Positions 1 to 6,308 of a stretch of 16,358 nucleotides of DNA are shown piece after piece. Source of the DNA: an uncultured Bacteroidota bacterium (GTDB taxonomy: Bacteria > Bacteroidota > Bacteroidia > Chitinophagales > Saprospiraceae). Positions within the stretch are counted from its first letter, which is position 1. Every line of letters starts with the position of its first letter. A model generated the notes under the pieces. The model made no database searches, had not been told where the DNA came from, and worked only from the letters and a program-made list of their open reading frames with translations. The position numbers and the translations under genes are program-made. The stretch spans positions 1 to 16,358 of the forward strand of contig CALGAA010000297.1 of assembly GCA_937952445.1 (NCBI GenBank), read 5' to 3'.

Positions 1-415
1 AATGCTGGAAGATTTTATCGCTGCCTACGATTATTTAAAGAACCACGAAAAGGTCAATGGAAAAATTGGTGTTGTGGGGTTTTGTTTTGGGGGCTGGGTT
101 TCCAACATGATGGCGGTACGGGTATCTGATCTGGCCGCCGCCGTTCCTTTTTATGGGTCACAACCTGATGCGGAGGATGTTCCCCATATCAATGCGCCGC
201 TGATGTTGCATTATGCCGAATTGGATGAGCGGAGCAATGAGGGCTGGCAGGCATATCAAAAAAGTTTGGAGGGTTACGACAAGGATTACGAGGTCTTCTT
301 TTATCCTGGTGCCAATCACGGTTTCCACAATACGTCGACCCCTCGATACGATCCGGGAGCGGCTCGACTTGCCTGGGAAAGAACCATCCGGTTTTTTAAA
401 GAAAATCTGGGATAG
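1..415 (+). CDS. Dienelactone hydrolase family protein (5' end outside window)
   Basis: C-terminal part (137 visible residues) of an alpha/beta hydrolase of the dienelactone hydrolase family, which cleaves lactones or esters such as dienelactone. The nucleophile elbow GFCFGG has its Cys at visible residue 28. The acid is probably Asp75 (AELDERSN) and the base His106 (GANHGF), so the Cys-Asp-His triad is complete. Family members usually run 230-290 residues, so about 100 or more residues are missing upstream. The ATG at position 2 is therefore probably an internal methionine and not the start. The gene ends with TAG at 413-415. The substrate cannot be deduced; many bacterial members are general esterases of unknown role. 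The next gene on the same strand begins 174 bases later. Confidence 0.88.
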   Translation, partial: MLEDFIAAYDYLKNHEKVNGKIGVVGFCFGGWVSNMMAVRVSDLAAAVPFYGSQPDAEDVPHINAPLMLHYAELDERSNEGWQAYQKSLEGYDKDYEVFFYPGANHGFHNTSTPRYDPGAARLAWERTIRFFKENLG

Positions 416-589
416 TCCAGCTCACGGTGTCCGTATGAGCGAAGTTTGAAAGATCTTCTACAAAAAATCCAGCCCTTGGGGGCATGGTGTGCGTATTTTG
501 GCATTTTCAGATACTATCCGGCATTTTGTAGATCATAATTGAGCTGAACTGTTTATATTCACTGAAATAAAATAAAAACTTCAATTAGA

Positions 590-1246
590 ATGCGACACAC
601 TTTCTTCTTCCTGTTTCTGTTTCTGACAAGCGTTCATTTTTCTTGCGGCACAATGGCCCAATCCAGTACAAAAGCAAATCAAGATGGATGGATATCCATT
701 TTCAACGGTAAGAACCTGGATGGATGGAAAGTAGGTGAAAATGCTGAAACGTTTTTTGTAAAAGATGGTCTGCTGAATGTAGCCGGACCACGGTCTCACA
801 TTTATTATGTGGGAGATGTTGAAAACCATCACTTCCAGAATTTTGAATTGGAAAGTGTCGTAATGACCAAGCCCGGTGCCAATTCCGGAATTTATTTTCA
901 TTCGCGTTATCAGGAAAAAGGATGGCCATTACATGGCTATGAAGTTCAGATCAACAACTCCGGTGGGGACTGGAAACGAACCGGGAGTCTGTATGATATC
1001 GTCGAAGTCCGTGAAAACTATGCCCGGGATGACGAATGGTTTACCTTATATATAAAAGTGGATGGGGATCGCGTGATCGTGAAGGTCAATGATATTGTTA
1101 CCGTGGATTATACCCAACCTGAGAATCCGAAGCGGGAAGGTGAACGGGTCAATAGAATACTGAAAGGGGGTACGTTTGCCATTCAGGCCCACGACCCCGG
1201 CAGCGTGATTTATTTTAAAGAGATTAAAGTACGCCCATTACCCTAA
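590..1246 (+). CDS. Exported DUF1080 / 3-keto-disaccharide hydrolase-domain protein
   Basis: A 218-residue protein with an N-terminal hydrophobic export signal (residues about 4-20). Either a Cys at 19 (SVHFSCG), a poor lipobox, or a signal peptidase I site near TMAQ could be the processing point, so lipoprotein status is unsettled. The rest, about residues 33-217, is one DUF1080 domain (PF06439, concanavalin-like jelly roll). Its hallmarks are FNGKNLDGW, then NSGIYFHSR, GYEVQI and a terminal strand VIYFKEIKVR. Characterised relatives hydrolyse 3-keto-disaccharides or 3-keto-glucosides made by an oxidoreductase, but many DUF1080 proteins are untested. The length is normal for a single-domain member. 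The convergent neighbour is a sugar isomerase/epimerase-like protein, a frequent partner of this family, which supports a role in periplasmic glycoside breakdown. Start chosen at ATG 590 because the signal peptide follows at once; no clear Shine-Dalgarno is seen. Confidence 0.88.
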   Translation: MRHTFFFLFLFLTSVHFSCGTMAQSSTKANQDGWISIFNGKNLDGWKVGENAETFFVKDGLLNVAGPRSHIYYVGDVENHHFQNFELESVVMTKPGANSGIYFHSRYQEKGWPLHGYEVQINNSGGDWKRTGSLYDIVEVRENYARDDEWFTLYIKVDGDRVIVKVNDIVTVDYTQPENPKREGERVNRILKGGTFAIQAHDPGSVIYFKEIKVRPLP

Positions 1247-1329
1247 GAGATAAGGCGTGGATTAAGTACATGTAAAAAGCTGATTTTTAAGGTAATCAGG
1301 AGGATTGATTTCCCACTTAACCTTCTCGT

Positions 1330-2277
1330 TTATGCGCCCAGCGCTTTCTTTGCGTATTCGCGGCATTTAATTACTTCAAGTACTGCATTGGAACCTTCGG
1401 GTACAGGATACTCCAGTTCGATGCTGACGGGTATATCATATTTTTTATCCCTTAGCAGGTGCAGTATTTCTACCAGAGGTGTATCGCCCTGTCCCCATGG
1501 AAGGTTTGCTGCTCCGTTGGCTTTGGTTTGACGATCCTTGAAATGCATGGAAGTAATTCTGTCATGTCTGGCCTCGATCAGGGCGAGCAGGGTTTCCTTA
1601 GTATTATTCCCCCCGGCGGCTATATAGTGTCCCACATCCAGGTTCATCGTATTTTTCGGCGATTGGTCCAGAGCCACGTCCCACCATGTATCAGTAGCCT
1701 GGGTATGGTTGTGATAACCAATGTACATATTGTGTTTTTCAGCCAGTTTCCCCAATCTTAAAGACTGTTCCGGATTTTTGGGTAATTCTACGGTCACAGA
1801 TTGGGCACCCAGTGCTTTGCCGGCCCGAAGGGCGTATTCTATTTCAGCGTCGGTATTCTTTTCGCCTAATGCGCTGGGTTTGAAAGCATAAATGCTGACA
1901 CCTGCTTTGCGAAATTTCTTCTTCACTGCTTTAAAAGGATCCATCGGAACGTTGGCCCGCCATTCCGCCAATCTATCATTGTCGGCAGGTCTTCCGGCGA
2001 ATTCCTCCACTGCTTCCCCCATCAATTCCACAGCACTGATTCCACTTTCCACGATGTATTTTAATAATTGATCTATATCGTGCGGCATACTTCTAAAGGA
2101 ATAGGTGATCAAGCCGACCTGTACTCCTTTATATTTTGAATTGGGTTTTTTCGCCATCTCCATGCCGGCATTCCACCATGAAGGAGTGGTAAACATTAGC
2201 CCGGCACCGGCTATTGACCCTTGACGGATAAAGGAACGACGAGAAAAATTCACAGGTTTTTGGTCAGGTGTTGTCAT
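1330..2277 (-). CDS. Tat-exported sugar phosphate isomerase/epimerase-like TIM barrel protein
   Basis: A xylose-isomerase-like TIM barrel (AP endonuclease family 2 fold) of 315 residues from ATG 2277. The N-terminus carries a twin-arginine signal (FSRRSFIRQG, then a hydrophobic stretch GSIAGAGLMF), so the folded, probably metal-loaded, enzyme should cross the inner membrane. Candidate metal ligands of the family are visible: Glu in VTVEL, Asp in NLDVGH, His in SMHFKD and Glu in SIELEY, with YHNH and GQGD also conserved. The reaction is unknown; members act on keto or epimeric sugars and inositols. An in-frame TTG at 2307 would add ten residues, but it overlaps a consensus promoter element at 2305-2312, so the ATG at 2277 is preferred. 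The gene faces the DUF1080 gene tail to tail with 83 bases between, which suggests a shared glycoside pathway but not a shared transcript. Confidence 0.85.
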   Translation of the reverse strand: MTTPDQKPVNFSRRSFIRQGSIAGAGLMFTTPSWWNAGMEMAKKPNSKYKGVQVGLITYSFRSMPHDIDQLLKYIVESGISAVELMGEAVEEFAGRPADNDRLAEWRANVPMDPFKAVKKKFRKAGVSIYAFKPSALGEKNTDAEIEYALRAGKALGAQSVTVELPKNPEQSLRLGKLAEKHNMYIGYHNHTQATDTWWDVALDQSPKNTMNLDVGHYIAAGGNNTKETLLALIEARHDRITSMHFKDRQTKANGAANLPWGQGDTPLVEILHLLRDKKYDIPVSIELEYPVPEGSNAVLEVIKCREYAKKALGA

Positions 2278-2304
2278 GCGGGAATAATTTAATTTTGTTC
2301 CTTC

Positions 2305-2312
2305 CAAATATA
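2305..2312 (-). promoter_or_regulatory. Bacteroidota -7 promoter element (TATATTTG)
   Basis: Read on the minus strand the sequence is TATATTTG, an exact match to the Bacteroidota -7 consensus TAnnTTTG. It lies 27 bases before the ATG at 2277, so a transcript starting 5-7 bases downstream would have a leader of about 20 bases. No TTG-type -33 element is seen at the usual distance, which lowers confidence. If real, it excludes the upstream TTG at 2307 as a start codon. Confidence 0.45.
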
Positions 2313-2454
2313 TGGAAATATTGATAAATGAACATCTTTTCTACAAAATGTATCTTGGATGACTTTTTGATTGGGTAAGATTATCGAGGGTTTTCACTCC
2401 TAACCGTGGGACTTGTAGTACCAGGGCACCGGGCATTATATTCAGGGATGTTTA

Positions 2455-2478
2455 TGACGAGGTTGTTTTTTGTCATAT
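2455..2478 (+). repeat. Dispersed intergenic repeat, copy A
   Basis: This 24-base segment (TGACGAGGTTG, six T, GTCATAT) recurs at 14037-14059 with only one T fewer. Similarity continues weakly for about 14 bases downstream (a shared AAGCT and AAC). Its ends are complementary: TATGAC at 2453-2458 and GTCATA at 2472-2477, so a small stem-loop is possible. It lies in the gap between the isomerase start and the metZ stop. Function unknown. Confidence 0.6.
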
Positions 2479-2534
2479 AGAAGAAGCTAAACACCATTTA
2501 TGTAGAATTACTTCACCAGGTTAAATGAAATGCG

Positions 2535-2561
2535 CCTCCACAAAAAGTTGATGGGTGGAGG
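2535..2561 (-). terminator. Possible terminator stem-loop after metZ
   Basis: A perfect 7-base inverted repeat, CCTCCAC (2535-2541) with GTGGAGG (2555-2561) and a 13-base loop, begins 13 bases past the metZ stop on the minus strand. The following minus-strand sequence is only moderately T-rich (GCATTTCATTT), so this is a weak intrinsic terminator at best. Confidence 0.4.
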
Positions 2562-2573
2562 AATGGCTTGATC

Positions 2574-3737
2574 TTATAGCTTTTGAAGCGCTTGTAAAAT
2601 ATCTTCCCGAATATCATCAATATCTTCCAATCCGACCGAGATGCGAATCAATTGATCTGAGATTCCTGCCCGCAACCGATCGACAGGTTCCATTTTGCTG
2701 TGCGTGGTCGTCGCTGGGTGGGTAACTATCGATTTGGTATCTCCCAGGTTGGACGTGATTGAAAGCAATTGAAGTTCGTTGATAAAGCGGTACACCTTAT
2801 CCGTACCACCGATCAATTCGAAGGTCACGATACCTCCTCCCATTTTCATTTGTTTTTTGGCCAACTCGTATTGCGGAAAATTTTCTAAAAAGGGGTAATT
2901 GACCGTGCTGATTTTCTCATGATTGTCGAGCATTTTCGCCAGCTCCAATGCATTTTGGCAATGCGCCTTCATCCGAATGGGTAGAGTTTCCAGACTTTTT
3001 GAAAGCATCCACGCGTGGAAAGGGGATAAAACAGGGCCCGTGTGCCGGGCAAAGAATACGACCTCTTCCATCTCCTTTTCATCACCTACAATTATTCCGC
3101 CCAATACTCGTCCCTGGCCGTCGATATATTTCGTAGCAGAATGAATGATGAGATGGGCTCCGTAACGCGCTGGTTTTTGGAGAAGCGGCGTCGCAAAACA
3201 ATTGTCTACAATGAAAAGAATGCCATGTTTTTTGCAGAATGTATTGCAAATTTCCAGATCGACTATTTTCAAGCCGGGATTGCTTGGAGTTTCGACGATC
3301 AAAAGTTTTGTTTCTTCCCGTACTGCGTTATCCCACTGCCCGGTTTCCAGGGGATCCAGATAAGTCGTCGTGATCCCAAATCTGGGCAGGATCTGGTCAA
3401 GAATTTGATGGGTAGATCCAAACAGGGCACAAGATGCCAGGACGTGATCTCCTGCTTTAAGAAAACTCATCAACCCAAGGTAGACTGCGGCCATTCCCGA
3501 TGCTGTTGCAAATCCTGCTGGTTTTTCTTCAAGTAGGCACATTTTCTCGATAAATTCATCGAGGTTGGGATTGGAGTACCGGGAATATATTTGACCATCG
3601 AGATCGTTGCTAAATGTATCCCGCATTTGTTCTGCGGAATCAAAAATAAAGCTGCTGGTCAAATACACCGGGGTGTTGTGTTCCCGGTGCGGTGAGCGGT
3701 CTGTCTGGGTGCGTATTAACCGGGATTTGTCCTTCAC
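2574..3737 (-). CDS. metZ: O-succinylhomoserine sulfhydrylase-like PLP enzyme (Cys/Met metabolism family)
   Basis: A 387-residue cytoplasmic PLP enzyme of the Cys/Met metabolism family. Visible hallmarks: YSRYSNPN (Tyr51/Arg53, phosphate contact from the neighbouring subunit), the ATASGMAA phosphate loop near 78-85, ETPSNP, IVDN (Asp178 against the pyridine nitrogen) and HSATKYIDGQGR with the PLP lysine at 203. The SATKYIDGQGR form is typical of MetZ (activated homoserine plus sulfide to homocysteine) rather than cystathionine gamma-lyase. The acyl group cannot be read from sequence, and since only a MetX is nearby O-acetylhomoserine is possible. Cystathionine gamma-synthase remains an alternative. 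The start is GTG at 3737, overlapping the TGA of the OsmC gene as GTGA, so translation is probably coupled. Full length, no disruption. Confidence 0.85.
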   Translation of the reverse strand: MKDKSRLIRTQTDRSPHREHNTPVYLTSSFIFDSAEQMRDTFSNDLDGQIYSRYSNPNLDEFIEKMCLLEEKPAGFATASGMAAVYLGLMSFLKAGDHVLASCALFGSTHQILDQILPRFGITTTYLDPLETGQWDNAVREETKLLIVETPSNPGLKIVDLEICNTFCKKHGILFIVDNCFATPLLQKPARYGAHLIIHSATKYIDGQGRVLGGIIVGDEKEMEEVVFFARHTGPVLSPFHAWMLSKSLETLPIRMKAHCQNALELAKMLDNHEKISTVNYPFLENFPQYELAKKQMKMGGGIVTFELIGGTDKVYRFINELQLLSITSNLGDTKSIVTHPATTTHSKMEPVDRLRAGISDQLIRISVGLEDIDDIREDILQALQKL

Positions 3738-4162
3738 TGGTCCGATTCTTTTACGATCTCAAATGTGTATTCGATCCGGGCGGTATGCTTCAGAATTTGA
3801 GCTACAGAACAGTACTTATTCATACTCAAATCGATCGCTCGTTCAGCCTTTTGAGGACTAATGTTACCAATTAATATGTAGTGGACATGGATATGGGTGA
3901 ACAAGGAGGGCACTGCGTTTTCCTCTCGTTCAGCTTTTATATTGATTTTGATATCCCGAAGATCCTGCCTCCCCTTTTCGAGAATGTTGATGATGTCGAT
4001 GGACGAACAACTTCCCAGTGACATCAAGATCATTTCCATAGGTCGTACCCCTTTATTTGTTCCTCCGATGGATTCGGCGGCGTCAGTGTCGACGAAAAGG
4101 CCTTCGCTGTTGGTGGCCCGAAGATGGTACGTGCCCGATTGGCGTTGGATGTTTATTTCCAT
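3734..4162 (-). CDS. OsmC/Ohr family protein
   Basis: A 142-residue OsmC-family protein of normal length. The two redox cysteines of the family are present, Cys52 in SLGSCSSIDI and Cys118 in NKYCSVAQIL. Family members reduce organic hydroperoxides through these thiols, usually with lipoyl or other dithiol partners; some OsmC-like proteins have unknown roles. The start is ATG 4162, with AAGGAG only two bases upstream, an unusually tight spacing, while two promoter-like -7 elements lie 32-48 bases before it. It is the first gene of a two-gene leftward operon: its TGA overlaps the GTG of metZ by four bases. That coupling suggests a job tied to sulfide or homocysteine chemistry or protection of the thiol pathway, but this is inference. 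Confidence 0.88.
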   Translation of the reverse strand: MEINIQRQSGTYHLRATNSEGLFVDTDAAESIGGTNKGVRPMEMILMSLGSCSSIDIINILEKGRQDLRDIKINIKAEREENAVPSLFTHIHVHYILIGNISPQKAERAIDLSMNKYCSVAQILKHTARIEYTFEIVKESDQ

Positions 4163-4193
4163 ATCTCCTTGTTCGGAATTTAAATGAATTATG

Positions 4194-4231
4194 CAAAACT
4201 ATCAAAATTATTTTTACATTTGTCATTCAAA
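4194..4231 (-). promoter_or_regulatory. Promoter region for osmC-metZ (tandem TAnnTTTG elements)
   Basis: On the minus strand two exact matches to TAnnTTTG occur one base apart: TAATTTTG (4203-4210) and TAGTTTTG (4194-4201). A TTTG (4228-4231) lies 17 bases upstream of the first and could be the -33 element. A start 5-7 bases downstream would give a 5' leader of about 25-35 bases before the OsmC ATG at 4162. Pattern match only. Confidence 0.5.
4215..4222 (+). promoter_or_regulatory. Candidate metY -7 element (TACATTTG)
   Basis: TACATTTG on the plus strand matches TAnnTTTG exactly and lies about 100 bases upstream of the SAM riboswitch. It sits between the -33 and -7 elements proposed for the divergent osmC promoter. 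No plus-strand TTG lies at the expected -33 distance. If used, the metY leader would be about 310 bases and would include two short hairpins (4246-4261; 4265-4270 with 4297-4302) before the riboswitch. Confidence 0.4.
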
Positions 4232-4324
4232 TCAATTCTCTTATTATCCGAAAGGTCGGATTGAATCGGCGAAAAAAGCAAAATTTGATGCGAAGTGCCG
4301 ATGGACAGAAGCTTTTGGAATGCA

Positions 4325-4438
4325 GATTGATTTTTTTATACAGAAGGGTGGAGAGAACAGGCTCTGGGAAACCCTAGCAACCGCTGTTGTTGGAAAGGTG
4401 CTACATCCTGCCAAGAAATTGGAGATATAAAAACAATC
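4325..4438 (+). ncRNA. SAM-I (S-box) riboswitch upstream of metY
   Basis: This leader senses S-adenosylmethionine and should lower metY expression when SAM is plentiful. The S-box core is readable: P2 from AGGGT (4345-4349) and ACCCT (4371-4375), AGAG/CTCT inside it, the junction TAGCAACC, then AAAGGTGCTACATCCTGCC (4394-4412), the most conserved stretch of the class. P4 is CCAA-GAAA-TTGG (4411-4422). P1 is long: TTTTTATA (4333-4340) pairs with TATAAAAA (4426-4433), and GATTG (4325-4329) with CAATC (4434-4438), leaving a 3-base bulge. P3 around 4378-4392 is short. It lies 102 bases before the ATG of a sulfhydrylase, the classical S-box context. Confidence 0.9.
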
Positions 4439-4474
4439 ATCAATTTTCGACTAATTTTTATCTCTCATTTTTTT
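4421..4474 (+). promoter_or_regulatory. AU-rich hairpin plus T7 competing with riboswitch P1
   Basis: GGAGAT..AAAAA (4421-4433) can pair with TTTTTATCTCT (4455-4465), leaving a two-base bulge and a 21-base loop, followed by CA and seven T (4468-4474). The 5' arm is the same strand that closes riboswitch P1 (4426-4438) and part of P4, so the two states exclude each other. It resembles a weak intrinsic terminator, but forming it without SAM would give the opposite of the expected logic, so it may be a switching helix. Pairing is seen directly; function is inferred. Confidence 0.45.
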
Positions 4475-4543
4475 GGTACGGGCTAAAGCTCTGGAAACCA
4501 GCTATATATATTATTTAAATAATTAAAACATACCAAAAAAATG
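4466..4543 (+). promoter_or_regulatory. Start-codon-masking inverted repeat of metY
   Basis: CATTTTTTTGGTA (4466-4478) and TACCAAAAAAATG (4531-4543) are perfect 13-base reverse complements. The last three bases of the 3' arm are the metY ATG, and the A-run before it is the likely initiation-enhancing sequence, since no Shine-Dalgarno is present. Pairing would hide both. The 52-base loop holds a small hairpin (AGC..TGG AAA CCAGCT, 4487-4503) and a 14-base palindrome (4510-4523). Lying directly downstream of the riboswitch, it is probably its translational output. Confidence 0.65.
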
Positions 4544-5836
4544 GCAGACTTGAAATTTGAAACCCTCCAGGTACACGCCGGGCAGGAACCCGATTCAGAA
4601 ACACTATCCCGCGCAGTACCCATTTATCAGACCACCAGTTATGTATTTAAAAATTCTGAACATGGTGCTAATCTATTCGCATTAAAAGAATTCGGGAACA
4701 TTTATACCCGTATTATGAATCCCACCAGTGACGTTTTTGAGAAGCGATTGGCTGCGCTGGAAGGAGGGACCAACGCATTAGCCACCGCTTCAGGTCAATC
4801 CGCACAGATGCTGGCCATCACCAACATCGTGGAATCCGGGCAGAATTTTGTGTCATCCACCGATTTGTATGGGGGAAGCTACAACCAGTTTAAAGTCACC
4901 TTCAAACGTTTTGGTATAGATGTAAAATGGGCGAATCCTACAGATCCCTCCAGCTTTGAGGCCCAAATCGACGAGAATACGCGAGCCTTATATGTGGAAA
5001 CCATCGGCAACCCCAGTTACAACGTACCTGATTTTGAAGCCATCGCAGCGATTGCTCAAAAACATGATCTGCCTTTAATCGTGGACAATACCTTTGGAGC
5101 AGGAGGTTACCTGTGCCAGCCACTAAAACACGGTGCCAATGTAATCACACACGCCACTACCAAATGGATTGGTGGACACGGAACTTCCATCGGAGGAATG
5201 ATCGTGGATGGTGGAAATTTTAACTGGGGTAATGGTAAATTCCCTCAATTCTCTGAACCTGCTGAAGGATACCACGGAATGATCTTTTGGGATATCTTCG
5301 GATCGGAAGGACCTTTCGGTAACATTGCCTTTGGTATTCGTGCCCGCGTAGAAGGTCTACGGGATCTGGGACCGGCTCCGAGCCCGTTCAACAGCTTCCT
5401 CAATTTGCAGGGATTGGAAACGCTTAGCCTTCGGATGGAACGTACATGTGCCAATGCGCTTGAATTGGCCAATTGGTTGAAAGACCATCCAAAAGTAGAG
5501 TCGGTCAATTACCTGGGACTGCCCGATCATCCTTCGCATCAAAACGCTCTTAAATATTTGAAAAACGGCTTTGGTGGTGTGCTTTCCTTTGAAATGAAAG
5601 GAGATAAAGCCGGTGCTACGAAATTTGTGGATTCACTGAAATTGGTATCGCATCTGGCCAACGTAGGGGATTGCAAGACCCTGATTATCCAGCCATCAGC
5701 GACTACTCACCAACAGTTGTCCGACGAGGCACAGCGAAAAGCCGGTGTCAATCCGACCACGCTTCGAATCTCATTGGGTATTGAGCATATTGATGACATC
5801 AAAAACGATTTGCAACAGGCTTTTGACCAGGTATAA
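4541..5836 (+). CDS. metY: O-acetylhomoserine aminocarboxypropyltransferase (sulfhydrylase)
   Basis: A 431-residue cytoplasmic PLP enzyme that joins sulfide to O-acetylhomoserine to make homocysteine (direct sulfhydrylation). It has the longer MetY layout: FETLQVHAGQEPD at the N-terminus, NIYTRIMNPT (Tyr55/Arg57), ATASGQSAQ, ETIGNP, IVDNTF (Asp182), and HATTKWIGGHG with the PLP lysine at 208. After that comes the roughly 40-residue insertion (GGNFNWGNGKFPQF..) that separates MetY from MetZ and MetB. The C-terminal domain ends intact. Start: ATG 4541, preceded by an A-rich sequence without Shine-Dalgarno and contained in an inverted repeat. A SAM-I riboswitch lies upstream and a hairpin terminator downstream, so this is probably a single-gene unit, with metX following 472 bases later. 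Confidence 0.95.
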   Translation: MADLKFETLQVHAGQEPDSETLSRAVPIYQTTSYVFKNSEHGANLFALKEFGNIYTRIMNPTSDVFEKRLAALEGGTNALATASGQSAQMLAITNIVESGQNFVSSTDLYGGSYNQFKVTFKRFGIDVKWANPTDPSSFEAQIDENTRALYVETIGNPSYNVPDFEAIAAIAQKHDLPLIVDNTFGAGGYLCQPLKHGANVITHATTKWIGGHGTSIGGMIVDGGNFNWGNGKFPQFSEPAEGYHGMIFWDIFGSEGPFGNIAFGIRARVEGLRDLGPAPSPFNSFLNLQGLETLSLRMERTCANALELANWLKDHPKVESVNYLGLPDHPSHQNALKYLKNGFGGVLSFEMKGDKAGATKFVDSLKLVSHLANVGDCKTLIIQPSATTHQQLSDEAQRKAGVNPTTLRISLGIEHIDDIKNDLQQAFDQV

Positions 5837-5914
5837 ATAAACTAAACGGTGACCCTGCTGATGGTGATATTGACCCTCAGCCCGGGTGCCGAACAAAACT
5901 ACCCAACCCATAGA

Positions 5915-5967
5915 CCCAATTCCTCCCGATCGCAAAAGATTGGGAGGAATATTGGGTTTATTACTTT
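5915..5967 (+). terminator. Intrinsic terminator after metY
   Basis: A strong hairpin begins 79 bases past the metY stop. CCCAAT then TCCTCCCGATC (5915-5931) pairs with GATTGGGAGGA then ATTGGG (5938-5956), giving 17 pairs with one G-T wobble and a two-base bulge, around the six-base loop GCAAAA. The T-rich tail TTTATTACTTT (5957-5967) follows. It should separate metY from metX transcription, at least partly. Confidence 0.75.
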
Positions 5968-6056
5968 AAAGTTGGAGCGAATGCGATCGGAGTCCGTATA
6001 TTGCGCCCTTTTTACTGCGGGATCGGGGAGAACAGTTATGAAAGACAAGGATATAC

Positions 6057-6218
6057 GTGTCAGGGGACCGCACTCCGTATGAAGAGAAATGTTCTCCTAT
6101 TCTGGCGGGAATAAAAGATGAGGCGGTGAAGGAGGAGATGAGGAGAGAGAATCCCGATAGAAGCATCCGCGTATTTGAATTTGTAGTACGATCTTTTGAT
6201 AAGATTGATGAAAAGTGA
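6057..6218 (+). CDS. Possible small ORF or decayed gene fragment
   Basis: A 53-residue frame from a GTG at 6057 to TGA at 6216, between the metY terminator and metX. The product is charged (DEAVKEEMRRENPDRSIRVF), with no motif I recognise. It uses AGG and AGA arginine codons that the neighbouring met genes largely avoid. A different frame is open from just after 5913 to a TAA at 6111-6113, so two overlapping open frames cover the 300 bases after the terminator. This could be a frameshifted remnant or chance; no Shine-Dalgarno supports the start. Apart from this I see nothing in 5968-6308. Confidence 0.2.
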   Translation: MSGDRTPYEEKCSPILAGIKDEAVKEEMRRENPDRSIRVFEFVVRSFDKIDEK

Positions 6219-6308
6219 AAGATTTGGAAAGTCATCGTCACCGGGCCGGGAGTAAATCACGGGATAAAGAGAGGATTGTCAGGTGGTTGAAAATCAATCA
6301 AATGAGGT

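Noticed and set aside
452..534. Inverted repeat CTACAAAA (458-465) with TTTTGTAG (524-531) before the DUF1080 gene
   Set aside because: Only eight AT-rich pairs around a 58-base loop; common by chance and with no terminator or operator features.
4191..4430. 79-codon plus-strand open frame upstream of metY
   Set aside because: It runs through the SAM riboswitch core, whose conserved structure explains the sequence; the peptide has no recognisable features.
5968..6308. Possible second SAM riboswitch before metX
   Set aside because: Looked for the GGTGCTA and GCAACC core and found neither here, nor upstream of metZ or pyc.
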